Source: JANXYW01 sp031400455 (GTDB lineage: Bacteria > Chloroflexota > Dehalococcoidia > DSTF01 > JACRBR01). Taken from it: a DNA stretch of 64,000 nucleotides. The position numbers and the translations under genes were made by a program. Location: positions 62,001 through 126,000 of the forward strand of contig JANNPX010000033.1 in the NCBI GenBank assembly GCA_031400455.1. The letters run 5' to 3'. The stretch's first letter is position 1. Every line of letters starts with the position of its first letter. Of the stretch, positions 48,781 through 57,193 are shown one piece after another. The notes below the pieces were generated by a model. That model ran no database searches. It was not told the DNA's origin and saw only the letters and a list, made by a program, of their open reading frames with translations.

Positions 48781-50244
48781 ATGGCGATCTCGCGTCCTGC
48801 ATTCGCGCTGCCGCGCGCGCTTCCGGCGATCCCGGCTGAAGCCTGGCTGATCGCCGGCGTAATCGCCGCCGCCGGGTGCGGCGTGGCTGCGCTGTACGGG
48901 CAATCGGCGGCGTTTGCGTGTGCGGCAGTGGGATCGCTGGCGGCGGGTGTCGCTCTATACGAGCCGCGGACGCTGGGGCCGATGCTGGCGCTGGCGCTGC
49001 CGCTGGAGATCACGAAACTCTGGTTCCCGTTCCTCCAAACGCGCAGCGAACTGGGCGGCGGGTTGCCGCCGACGTCGGTCGTCGATGCGGGGCGGCTGGT
49101 GGTGGCGCTAGCGTTCGCTGTGTGGCTGCTGCGTCCGGAGCGAGCGCGCGCGGATGTGATGCCGTCGTCGCCGCTAACGCTGCCGCTGGCGCTGCTGTTC
49201 GCGGTATACGCGCTCTCGACGCTCTACGCGATCAACGTCTCGGCGGCGCGGACGGAGTCGTTGCGGCTGCTGTTCTCGCTCGGGGGGTTCGCGCTAGTGC
49301 CGTTCTTCGTGCGCGATCGCGTTTCTCTGCGCTGGACCCTATACGCGCTGGTGTTCTCGGCGGCTGCGTTGGCGGTCGCGGGCGTGTACCAGCAGATCAC
49401 GGGCGACTTCTTCTGGAACGCCGGACTGGGGATGTTCGGCGAACGGCGGATCAACACGACGTTCGCGGACCCGAACCACTTCGCGCGCTTCCTCGTGGAG
49501 GCGGTCGTCGTGGCGCTGGCGCTATGGCCGTTCGCCCAGCGCCGCGTCCGGATGCTGTTGTTGGCGTCGATGGCGCTCTGCATGCTGACCCTCGTGTTCA
49601 CGGGCTCGCGCGGCGCGTGGGTCGTAGGCATCGTGGCGCTGCCGCTGATGGTGCTGGCGCTGCCGATCGAGCGGCGCGCACGGCTGCGGATGCTCGGCGT
49701 CGGCACGGCGGGGCTGCTCGCGGCGTCCGCGGTGATCGCGGCGTTCAGCCCGTTCTTCACGAAGCGCCTCGATACGTTCACATTCGGTGTCGAGGCGTCG
49801 GGGGCGCGCCCGTACCTCGTGAAGGCGGGCCTCAACATGTTCGCCGATCGCCCGGTGACCGGCGTAGGCGCCGGCGGCTACCAGACGTCGTTCGAGGACG
49901 ACTACTACAGATATAAGGATCCGAAGATCAAGGCGAACATCACGCTCTCGCACACGTCGCTCGTGACGATCCTGGCGGAGCTGGGCGCGATCGGGCTGGT
50001 GGCGCTGGGGTTCCTCGTTGCGCGGTGGGCGATGTACATGCGCGGACTGATGCCACGCGCGCCGGCGGAGACGCGGGCGGTGCTGATCGCGCTGGCGATG
50101 GTGAGCGCGATCATCTTCTTCGGATCGCAGACGGAAGGGCGTTTCCTGGAGGATCCGTACCTCTGGTTCGCGGCCGGGCTGGCGGTGGCGGTCGAGGCGA
50201 TCTTGCGAAACGATCCGGCACCCGAAGCGCGCACGTCCACGTGA
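48781..50244 (+). CDS. O-antigen ligase (Wzy/WaaL-like) membrane protein
   Basis: The 487-aa protein has about 11 membrane segments. The Wzy_C region begins at FGERRINTTFADPNHFARFL and has FTGSRGAWVVGIVALPLMVLAL, then a long periplasmic-type loop (KAGLNMFADRPVTGVGAGGYQTSF) with the conserved Arg and a His (TLSHTSLVTILAELG). These fit the O-antigen ligase family, which transfers polysaccharide or glycans outside the membrane. Its stop overlaps the start of the glycosyltransferase (GTGA), so the two are coupled. Confidence 0.88.
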   Translation: MAISRPAFALPRALPAIPAEAWLIAGVIAAAGCGVAALYGQSAAFACAAVGSLAAGVALYEPRTLGPMLALALPLEITKLWFPFLQTRSELGGGLPPTSVVDAGRLVVALAFAVWLLRPERARADVMPSSPLTLPLALLFAVYALSTLYAINVSAARTESLRLLFSLGGFALVPFFVRDRVSLRWTLYALVFSAAALAVAGVYQQITGDFFWNAGLGMFGERRINTTFADPNHFARFLVEAVVVALALWPFAQRRVRMLLLASMALCMLTLVFTGSRGAWVVGIVALPLMVLALPIERRARLRMLGVGTAGLLAASAVIAAFSPFFTKRLDTFTFGVEASGARPYLVKAGLNMFADRPVTGVGAGGYQTSFEDDYYRYKDPKIKANITLSHTSLVTILAELGAIGLVALGFLVARWAMYMRGLMPRAPAETRAVLIALAMVSAIIFFGSQTEGRFLEDPYLWFAAGLAVAVEAILRNDPAPEARTST

Positions 50245-51314
50245 GAGTCGTCTACCTGGCTGACGCGCCGTACATCCACACGCGCCGCTGGGTGGAGCAC
50301 TTCGCCCGCCTTGGCTGGGACGCGCACGTGATTTCGTTTCGGCCTGCCGACATCGATGGCGTGACCGTCCACTACGTCGACGGATACGAGGCGATCGGGA
50401 AGGCGCGCTACGTCGTGCATGCACGACGTGTCCGGACGTTGATCGAGAAGTTGCAGCCGGATCTGCTGCACGCGTTGCATCTGACCAGTTACGGCTTTCT
50501 TGCGGGCCTGTCGGGATTCCAGCCGTCGATCGTATCGGTGTGGGGGACGGACGTCCTCGAGGCGCCGGAGCTGACGCCGCTGCATCGCTGGATCACGCGG
50601 CACGCGCTGAAGCGGGCTGGCGCGATCACGGCGACGGGCTTGCGGCTCGCGGAGGCGACGCTGCCGTACACGCCGGAGGGGAAGCCGGTAGCGGTGGTGC
50701 CGTACGGCGTCGACCTCGAGATGTTTGTGCCAGCGGCACGCGAGCAGCGCGGCGACACGCGCGTGACCATTGGTGCGGTGTCGCGACTGTCGCCCGAGAA
50801 GGGGTTCGAGTATCTGCTCCGCGCTGTGGCGATGCTGCGCGATCGCGGTATCGAACTGGATGTGGTGCTGGCCGGCGACGGGCCCTCGCGGCGAGCGCTT
50901 GAGCGGCTGACGGACGAACTCGGGTTGCGCGCCCGCGTGGAGTTCATGGGCGAAGTTGCACATCACGACGTCCCTGCAATCCTGCAGCGGCTCGACATCT
51001 TCGCCATGCCGTCGACGTGGGAGGGGTTCGGGGTCTCCGCGCTGGAGGCGAGCGCGATGGATCTGCCAGTCGTCGCATCGGACATCCACGGCATCCCGGA
51101 CGTGGTGTTGCACGGGGAGACGGGGCTGCTCGTGCCGCCGGCCGACGTTGGTGCGCTGGCAGAGGCTATCGGGCGCCTGGCGAGCGATGCGGCGCTGCGG
51201 CGAACGATGGGCGTGGCAGGTCGCGCGTACGTCGAGCGCGAGTACCGCTGGCAGGACAACGCCGCGCTGATGGAGCGACTGTACGCGGAGATGACCACGC
51301 ACCGCGCCTCTTAG
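50241..51314 (+). CDS. GT4-type glycosyltransferase
   Basis: The 357-aa enzyme has an N-terminal Rossmann half with VYLADAPYIHTRRWVEHFARLG, and a C-terminal half with IGAVSRLSPEKGFEYLLRAV, VLAGDGPSRRALE, FMGEVAHHDVPAIL and the E-x7-E motif (MPSTWEGFGVSALEASAM). GT-B fold family 4. It starts at GTG 50241, overlapping the O-antigen ligase stop. Together they suggest cell-surface glycan synthesis. The donor sugar cannot be told. Confidence 0.9.
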   Translation: MRVVYLADAPYIHTRRWVEHFARLGWDAHVISFRPADIDGVTVHYVDGYEAIGKARYVVHARRVRTLIEKLQPDLLHALHLTSYGFLAGLSGFQPSIVSVWGTDVLEAPELTPLHRWITRHALKRAGAITATGLRLAEATLPYTPEGKPVAVVPYGVDLEMFVPAAREQRGDTRVTIGAVSRLSPEKGFEYLLRAVAMLRDRGIELDVVLAGDGPSRRALERLTDELGLRARVEFMGEVAHHDVPAILQRLDIFAMPSTWEGFGVSALEASAMDLPVVASDIHGIPDVVLHGETGLLVPPADVGALAEAIGRLASDAALRRTMGVAGRAYVEREYRWQDNAALMERLYAEMTTHRAS

Positions 51315-51430
51315 CGCTTAAGCGGGTTCGAATACGTGGATTCCCTTATCTACGGCGACGGCGTTGTGGTGGATAGTGATGTTCCTGAGGAAGGGCGACG
51401 GCGCGGCGCGCGCGGAACGGAGACGCAGAG

Positions 51431-51817
51431 ATGGCCGAGCAACGCACGGACGCGACGCTGGAGATGGCAACCGACCTGGAGTGGATCGCGCGCGAGATCG
51501 CGGGCGGTCTCGAGCGGGTGATGGTGCTCGAAGCTGCCCACGCCCGCAACGCCGAGCGGCACTTGCTACGGCTGCGATTCTCGATCGCGCGGGTCCATGA
51601 GTTGCAGGAACGCGTGGCGCGGACGGGGGGCGTGTTCGAGCCGGCGCGGCTGGAAGTCGCGGTCTCGATCCTCGATACGCACATCATGCGCGCGGAGAGC
51701 TTTCTGGATCGGAATTCCGTGCATGCGCCAGCGATGCGGAGAGTCCTCCGCGCCATGGCCGACGACGCCGATGCGGAGCCGATCGATGACACGCCCGCGG
51801 AAGTGCGCGCGGCGTAG
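51431..51817 (+). CDS. Hypothetical helical protein
   Basis: The 128-aa product is predicted to be mostly helical and charged (TDLEWIAREIAGGLERVMVLEAAHARNAERHLLRLRFSI in parts, then VARTGGVFEPARLEVAVSIL). No family is recognised. GGAG lies about 10 bases before ATG 51431. It follows the glycosyltransferase gene by 116 bases and may belong to the same transcript. Confidence 0.6.
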   Translation: MAEQRTDATLEMATDLEWIAREIAGGLERVMVLEAAHARNAERHLLRLRFSIARVHELQERVARTGGVFEPARLEVAVSILDTHIMRAESFLDRNSVHAPAMRRVLRAMADDADAEPIDDTPAEVRAA

Positions 51818-51848
51818 TTGCGCTCGCCGCTCGCATGCGTGACGCAGG

Positions 51849-53201
51849 CTACGGAGTTGCGGCGCCGGGATCGTCGGGGAGAGGCGGGTTGGTGAACGCG
51901 CGCCCGGCCTCGCGCAGATCGCCGAGGATGTTGTCGCCGGCGGGTTTCTGACCGCTCTCCACCCACTTCACGAGATCTTCGAATGCGGCGACGCGCTCTT
52001 CTTGTGAGAACGAGCAGTGTCCCGCGCGTCGGATCGCCCGCTGGACCAGCATGTCGCCCGCGCCCGCGTCGTCGACGATACGTCGATACGACTGCTCCAG
52101 GCTGATCGGGACGAAGAGATCGCCCGTGCCGTGGATGGTCAGCAGCGGTCGCTGAATCCTCCCGGTGAAGTCGGCAAATTCCGGATACGTTGCCGGATCG
52201 CGATAGACCGGATTGGCGGCGATGCGCGCCACGCTGCGGTTAAGCTCGTCGGCGCTCACGCCTGTACTCTCCGGCAGCACATACTTGGTGTTCTGGTTCT
52301 CAGCTACGGCGTTCGAAATCTGCGGTTGTGCGACAGCCTGGAGCAGCAAGCCGAAGTTCAGCGTGTAGTTCACGAGGAAGCCTTCGTGGAAGAAGGCGCG
52401 CGGGCCGCCGGTGAGCTGCTCGATGGCGGCGGCGAACGCCTTGCCTTTCTCGGTTGGTTCGTTCGAAGGGCCGAGAACCTTCGGCAGATCGGTGCGGAGC
52501 ACGCCGAGAAGCTTGGCGGCGTCCGTGCTGTGAGCGAAGACGTCAGCGCCGCCAAAGTAACCCGCCAGGGCCGCCCAGCTCAGCAGGTAGTCGAGCACCT
52601 CGTGTCCGGAGACGACGCCGCATTCGCTCACCGCACCGTCGTACGCGGTCGGGTGCTGCTCGAGTGAGAGCGCGACGACGTGCCCGCCCATCGATTGACC
52701 GTAGATGTACGACCGCTTCGGTGCGCCGACCTTCTCCGCGAACACGTCGCGAAGTGCGAGGGTGTCGCCCGCGCCCGCACCGGGTTCGTAGCCGTTCTTC
52801 GAATAGCTGGACGCTGCCCACGCGTACCCGTGTTCGATGAGATAGTCGCGGATCGGCGGCGCCTGCACCACGAGCTCGGCGCCGTTGCCGCGGAAGCCGT
52901 GCGCGAAGTAGAGGACCTCGAGGTTCCACTGATCCGGTACTTCGATCTGATACGTCGAACCGCCTTCCTCGCCGAAGATCGCGCGAGCGTTGGGAAGTGC
53001 GTCGAATTTCGGATCGGTCGTCTTGAACGAGAGCGCGACGGGCGTGACGGGGAGTCGTGCCGGTGTCTGCCAGCCGTCGTTCGCAGCTCTCGACGCCGCA
53101 CCGGTGGGTGCGCCTGCGCCTCCCGAAGACGTGCCGCCGCCGCATGCTATGACGCCGCACGCGAGCATCGCGAATATGGCCAGTGGTAGGGCTCGATTCA
53201 T
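51849..53201 (-). CDS. Exported alpha/beta hydrolase lipoprotein
   Basis: The 450-aa protein starts with a lipoprotein signal peptide (LAIFAMLACGVIACGGG) and then an alpha/beta hydrolase with VLYFAHGFRGNGAELV (oxyanion region), the nucleophile elbow YIYGQSMGGHVVAL, the acid region in LLTIHGTGDLFVPI and the His in RRAGHCSFSQEE. A conserved GGPRAFFHEGF segment sits in the cap. Its size and order resemble secreted esterases or peptidase-like hydrolases; substrate unknown. ATG 53201 starts the signal peptide. Confidence 0.82.
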   Translation of the reverse strand: MNRALPLAIFAMLACGVIACGGGTSSGGAGAPTGAASRAANDGWQTPARLPVTPVALSFKTTDPKFDALPNARAIFGEEGGSTYQIEVPDQWNLEVLYFAHGFRGNGAELVVQAPPIRDYLIEHGYAWAASSYSKNGYEPGAGAGDTLALRDVFAEKVGAPKRSYIYGQSMGGHVVALSLEQHPTAYDGAVSECGVVSGHEVLDYLLSWAALAGYFGGADVFAHSTDAAKLLGVLRTDLPKVLGPSNEPTEKGKAFAAAIEQLTGGPRAFFHEGFLVNYTLNFGLLLQAVAQPQISNAVAENQNTKYVLPESTGVSADELNRSVARIAANPVYRDPATYPEFADFTGRIQRPLLTIHGTGDLFVPISLEQSYRRIVDDAGAGDMLVQRAIRRAGHCSFSQEERVAAFEDLVKWVESGQKPAGDNILGDLREAGRAFTNPPLPDDPGAATP

Positions 53202-53220
53202 CGTCGCCGCGTTCCTCGTG

Positions 53221-54267
53221 CTAGTTTCCGGCTGCCGCGGCATCGTGAACGATCAGTGCGTCGGGCGCCACATCCTCCGTCAGGTAGTGGGCGTACCGCG
53301 CGTCTCCCGCAACGTATGTTTCGAGGAACGCGGTGGTGTAGCGATTCACCAACTCGTGACCGCGCGCTTCCGTGAGCGCAGCGGTGCAGCCGAGGCAGCG
53401 GTCGCTGAAGGTCAGGTGACGGCCCTCCGGGAACGAGACGTACGTCTTGGCGATGTCGGCCGGCATCGCGGCGTAAAGCTTCGCCATGGACGCCGGCGCG
53501 ATGAGTTCGTCCTTGCTGCCGCCCAGGAGCAGCGTCGGTACGCGGACGGTCTTGGCGCGCGCGAGCAACAGCTCCGGCAGGCCCGTCGCCATCGAGACGA
53601 TCGCGTCGAACGAACCGCCGGCGCCGGCGAAGATGGACGTCCAGCCGCCGAACGAATGGCCGGCGAGGGCCGTGCGCGACGGATCGATGATTGTGCCGAG
53701 CGGCTGCGACGGATCGTCTTTGAGTGCGACGACTTGGTCGAGCACGAACGCGACGTCCGTCGGGCGCTCGCGCGCGGACGTGGTGAGCGTCGCACCAGTG
53801 CAGGGAGAGCAATCGGCGGAGGTGTTGCCGGGATGCGGCGGTGCGACGACGACGAAGCCCCACGACGCGAGGTGCTCGGTGACATACTTGTAGAAGTTCG
53901 GCTGCCCCCCGCTGCCGTGTGAGAAGACGACGATCGGGAAGGGGCCGCCGTCGGTCGCGGGTGCGGCGTCGGTCACGGGCGCCGCGCTGTCGCCGGTGGC
54001 GGCGGCCGGGTACCAGATCCATGTCTCGAGTGTGCGAGCCTTGCCATCGATGTTGGAGGTGCGTTCGAACGTCATCTTCGTGAGGCCGACGGCGTACGGT
54101 CCGGGCTCGGCGGGGTCGCGAACGCCTGCCGGCGTGGGACTGCCGGTGGCTTGTGTGTTGGAGCCGCCGCTGCAGGCCGTGGCAGCGAGGCCCCCGAAGA
54201 GCATCAAGGTCAGCACGAGCGCAATCAGCCGTAGGCGCTTTGCAGAGACGGTGGCGCGAGCGCTCAT
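53221..54267 (-). CDS. Lipoprotein alpha/beta hydrolase, PAF acetylhydrolase-like
   Basis: The 348-aa protein has a lipobox (LAATAC) at the end of the signal peptide and a hydrolase domain with FPIVVFSHGSGGQPNFY (oxyanion hole), the nucleophile TALAGHSFGGWTSI, Asp in LLLGGSKDELIAP and His in SFPEGRHLTF. This order and the HGSGG pattern fit the PAF-AH/dienelactone-like lineage. The 65-aa gene upstream overlaps its start (ATGA). Likely an outward-facing esterase or lipase. Confidence 0.82.
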   Translation of the reverse strand: MSARATVSAKRLRLIALVLTLMLFGGLAATACSGGSNTQATGSPTPAGVRDPAEPGPYAVGLTKMTFERTSNIDGKARTLETWIWYPAAATGDSAAPVTDAAPATDGGPFPIVVFSHGSGGQPNFYKYVTEHLASWGFVVVAPPHPGNTSADCSPCTGATLTTSARERPTDVAFVLDQVVALKDDPSQPLGTIIDPSRTALAGHSFGGWTSIFAGAGGSFDAIVSMATGLPELLLARAKTVRVPTLLLGGSKDELIAPASMAKLYAAMPADIAKTYVSFPEGRHLTFSDRCLGCTAALTEARGHELVNRYTTAFLETYVAGDARYAHYLTEDVAPDALIVHDAAAAGN

Positions 54268-54461
54268 GACGGCTTGGGGGCGTTGAAGGACATGACGCGC
54301 CCGTTCACGTAGACCTGCTCACCGTAGCGCACGATGCCAACTTCCGCGCCGTCGTCGTCGGAAAGGTGGACGCCGTCGTCGTGCGGCTCCATACGGCGGA
54401 CGCCGAGAAAGCTGCGCCCGTTGCCGGACGTCGGGCGGAGCGCGTCGGATGGCTCTGGCAT
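54264..54461 (-). CDS. Small conserved-looking protein
   Basis: The 65-aa product (PTSGNGRSFLGVRRMEPHDDGVHLSDDDGAEVGIVRYGEQVYVNGRV in parts) has an acidic beta-rich middle. Its stop overlaps the start of the hydrolase (ATGA), supporting translation. No family is recognised. Confidence 0.55.
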   Translation of the reverse strand: MPEPSDALRPTSGNGRSFLGVRRMEPHDDGVHLSDDDGAEVGIVRYGEQVYVNGRVMSFNAPKPS

Positions 54462-54590
54462 GTCTGATCCTAGCTGTCTGGTCGTGCGGGCGTTAGGCGC
54501 TGCGGTGTAGGTACGTCCGGAAAGGCGTTCCGGACGCTCGGACGAGCTCTCGTGCGGGTAGGAGTAGCAGCCACCCCGCGCTGTTCCGAA

Positions 54591-55604
54591 TCAGAGCAGT
54601 TGGGTCCGCACGAATGGCCCCGCGAACGCACGCAACGTCACGCCGGGCTTGAACCAAATCTTGTTGCGCTGGCCGTACTCCCAGAAGATGAGCCGGTCGG
54701 CGAGGACGTAGAGCGCGATCCGATCGGCGAACTGCTCTCGGAGCGGGCGCTGCGCGGCGTAGCCGTCGATGAACGCACGCAGCACGTCGGGGCTCATGCG
54801 GGCGTACCAGCAACCGAGGCGGGCGAGGTCGTACTCGCCGTCTCCGGCATACGCTTCGCCGAGGTCGAAGACGCCGGTGATGCGCCAGCCGTCGCCTGTG
54901 CGTTCCGCAACGACGTTGCCTTCGGCGTAGTCGGTGTGCACGAGAGCGGGCGTGAACGGCACGGTCAGGGCATCGCTTGCGCGCTCGATCACCGACTCGA
55001 CCCAGCGTAGGTCGTCGTCGGTGGTGGCATCGGAGTCTTCGAGGCACTTCGCCAACCGGTCGCGTACGCCGCTGATGAACCAGGCGGCGAAGGGCTCGTG
55101 TAACGGAACGACGTCATCGAGTGCGTAGTCGTACTCGCCGGGCTCCTCCCACGTCGCTTGTTGCATCAGTGCCAGGTGCTCGCCCATAGCGCGGGCGAGG
55201 CTGGGGCGATCGTCGTCCTTGAGGTCGCGCTGCACGTCGCCGTCGGAGAGGTGGACGCCGGGAAGCAGCGGCATCAGCGCGTAGCTCCAGCCAAAGAGAT
55301 CAGGCGTTCGTTCGATGAAGAACGGCCAGGGCGCGTTCGCCAGCGTGCGCTCGTGGACGATGCGCGAGAAGTAGCGCTCCTTCGCGAACTGTCCGTCGTA
55401 GTGCGGTGCGCCGCGCAGGACGTATCCGCCCTTCGAGGTGGTGAGCAGCACGTTCTGTCCGAAGAGCCCACCCGGCGCAGACTTCGCGTCCAGCAGTTTG
55501 CCGAGATCGAATCGGTCGAGGGCCGCCTGAAGCTGTTCCGCGGTGAGCGTGCCGAGGCGCTGCGAGTACTCTCGCGTCAGTGAATGTGGCGGCGATTCAG
55601 GCAT
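54591..55604 (-). CDS. Aminoglycoside phosphotransferase-family kinase
   Basis: The 337-aa protein has the APH/choline-kinase pattern: an N-lobe with FGQNVLLTTSKGGYVLRGAPH, the catalytic loop PALVHTDYAEGNVVAER (HxDxxxxN) and the metal Asp in GVFDLGEAYAGDGEYDLA. Such kinases phosphorylate small alcohols or sugars, and only some confer antibiotic resistance. The ATG at 55604 is chosen over 55712, which adds non-conserved residues. Confidence 0.85.
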   Translation of the reverse strand: MPESPPHSLTREYSQRLGTLTAEQLQAALDRFDLGKLLDAKSAPGGLFGQNVLLTTSKGGYVLRGAPHYDGQFAKERYFSRIVHERTLANAPWPFFIERTPDLFGWSYALMPLLPGVHLSDGDVQRDLKDDDRPSLARAMGEHLALMQQATWEEPGEYDYALDDVVPLHEPFAAWFISGVRDRLAKCLEDSDATTDDDLRWVESVIERASDALTVPFTPALVHTDYAEGNVVAERTGDGWRITGVFDLGEAYAGDGEYDLARLGCWYARMSPDVLRAFIDGYAAQRPLREQFADRIALYVLADRLIFWEYGQRNKIWFKPGVTLRAFAGPFVRTQLL

Positions 55605-55662
55605 GCGGCAGTGTAGCGGCGAGACCTCACCTCGCGTGTGGTCCGGCGTTGATACGGGCGGG

Positions 55663-55726
55663 GCGCCCGCGCTCCATTTGCGAGGTGCTATCCGAAACGC
55701 TCTCCTCTCCACGACGTGGAGAGGAG
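55663..55726. repeat. Two REP-like elements upstream of the kinase gene
   Basis: Positions 55663-55680 match 5721-5738 with one mismatch and end a small hairpin (GGGCG-GGG-CGCCC, 55656-55668). CTCCTCTCCACG (55702-55713) pairs perfectly with CGTGGAGAGGAG (55715-55726). Both lie between the kinase start and the GNAT stop. Confidence 0.6.
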
Positions 55727-55794
55727 GTGGCCGAAGGCCGGAGGTGAGGTGCTCGTACGCGCGGAGAGGATTGCGATCTGCGGACGGATCCGGC

Positions 55795-56586
55795 TTAGGC
55801 GAGCGTCTTCACGTATGAGCGCTTGACGGCGACGGGACGGAAGCCCATAGCAGCGTACATGTGCTTCGGCGTGTCGCTTGCGTCGGCGACGATGACGACA
55901 GGACCGGCGCCGTGTGCCCGCGCATCGGCGACACAGTGGTGGATCAGTGCGGTGGCGACGCCGCGGTGGCGGTAGTCGATTTGGACGAAGAGGTTCTCGA
56001 CCTGACCAACGCCGTCGATGCCCTCCCACGAATTGAAGTAGCCGCGTGCTTCGCCGTCGGCGTACGCCAGCCAGTTGCGTGCGGGTGGTGACTTCCGCTG
56101 CTGCGTCTGGGCGAGATTGAGGCCGACGGTCTCGACCCCGCCTACGCCCGTGCGTGCCGCGTGCTCGTCCCAGTCGTGCTCGTGGAGAGCGCGGAACGCG
56201 TCCCATGTGCCGTCGTTGTCCACGGTGCGGATGTTGCAGGGCTTCGGCACGCCGCGCACGTCGCCTTCGAGCAGCATCAGAAGTGCTTGCGAAGACTGGT
56301 AGCCGTCTAGCTGGAGCCGCGCCTCGAACGCTGGCGGCGTAAGGAAGTCGACGTGGAACGCGCGGTGCTCGCAGCGCGCGAACTCGCTGTCGGCGCGGGC
56401 GAGCAAGCGCTCGATTTCGTCGGGTGTCGCAGCAGTGACGTGCGCGACGTGGTTGGCGTCGTAGACGCGCGGGAAGTCTCGATTGCGCACGAAGGTTCCG
56501 CCGTCGTCGGTGAAGGTTTCGTGGCCGAGGGCGAGGTTCGCCTGGTTGACGGCGAGGGCACGACGAGCGAGATCTGTTTCGGGCAT
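55795..56586 (-). CDS. GNAT-family acetyltransferase, two-domain length
   Basis: The 263-aa protein has a typical GNAT core at its C-terminal half: WLAYADGEARGYFNSWEGIDGVGQVENLFVQIDYRHRGVATALIHHCVADARAHGAGPVVIVADASDTPKHMYAAMGF in pieces, with the RHRGVA acetyl-CoA loop. The N-terminal 110 residues look like a degenerate first GNAT-like domain. Substrate unknown. Confidence 0.82.
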   Translation of the reverse strand: MPETDLARRALAVNQANLALGHETFTDDGGTFVRNRDFPRVYDANHVAHVTAATPDEIERLLARADSEFARCEHRAFHVDFLTPPAFEARLQLDGYQSSQALLMLLEGDVRGVPKPCNIRTVDNDGTWDAFRALHEHDWDEHAARTGVGGVETVGLNLAQTQQRKSPPARNWLAYADGEARGYFNSWEGIDGVGQVENLFVQIDYRHRGVATALIHHCVADARAHGAGPVVIVADASDTPKHMYAAMGFRPVAVKRSYVKTLA

Positions 56587-56682
56587 GGCGGCGTGATCGT
56601 AACACGAGTGGATTCACGACAGAGCAAGTGAGCCCCGGCGATCGATGGCCGGGGCTCTGATGTGCGATGTGCGTGCTCGTCG

Positions 56683-57129
56683 CTATGCGACGGCGGCTTC
56701 GGCGAGGAACTGGGTGTCGATCTTCGCCGATGCGTTGAAGAAGTCCTGGATGGACTGGTTGAAGCGGTAGAAGGCGTCGCGGCGGTAGCCGTCGTGGGCG
56801 CGTGCGAATCCGTCCGGCAAGCTGAGGTCGATGGTGTTGAGCGTGTGCGAGAGGTCGGCCTTGCCGTTCTTCTTGATGTTCTCGATCATGTCGACCCACT
56901 TGTCGTACGGCTGCTCGAGCCAGAAGTCCATATCGCGCAGGTCGTTCTCGCCAACCTCGCGGACATTCGTGCACTCGAAGGCGTCGAACGTGACTTCGAG
57001 GATCTTGCTGCCGACCTTGATGCCGATGACGCAGTCGACGGTGCCGAGCGCGCGGAACTCCGGATCCTTGTTCGTGATCTCGCGGATGGCATCGAACCAT
57101 TCGACCGACGGAAATGCTGGCATGTTCAT
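56683..57129 (-). CDS. SCP2-like protein
   Basis: The 148-aa product (FPSVEWFDAIREITNKDPEF; DCVIGIKVGSKILEVTFDAF; DKWVDMIENIKKNGKADLSHTLNT; YRRDAFYRFNQSIQDFFNAS) resembles sterol carrier protein 2-type lipid-binding proteins. It would bind acyl or sterol lipids in the cytosol, which fits the acyl-CoA dehydrogenases and P450 in the window; that link is inferred. It lies 64 bases from the ferritin-like gene, same direction. Confidence 0.6.
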   Translation of the reverse strand: MNMPAFPSVEWFDAIREITNKDPEFRALGTVDCVIGIKVGSKILEVTFDAFECTNVREVGENDLRDMDFWLEQPYDKWVDMIENIKKNGKADLSHTLNTIDLSLPDGFARAHDGYRRDAFYRFNQSIQDFFNASAKIDTQFLAEAAVA

Positions 57130-57193
57130 TCTCCTGCTGCGGGCGCATCGGTTCGGTGCGCTCAGTTACGGCGGACGCGTGCCGCCCCGGTGC

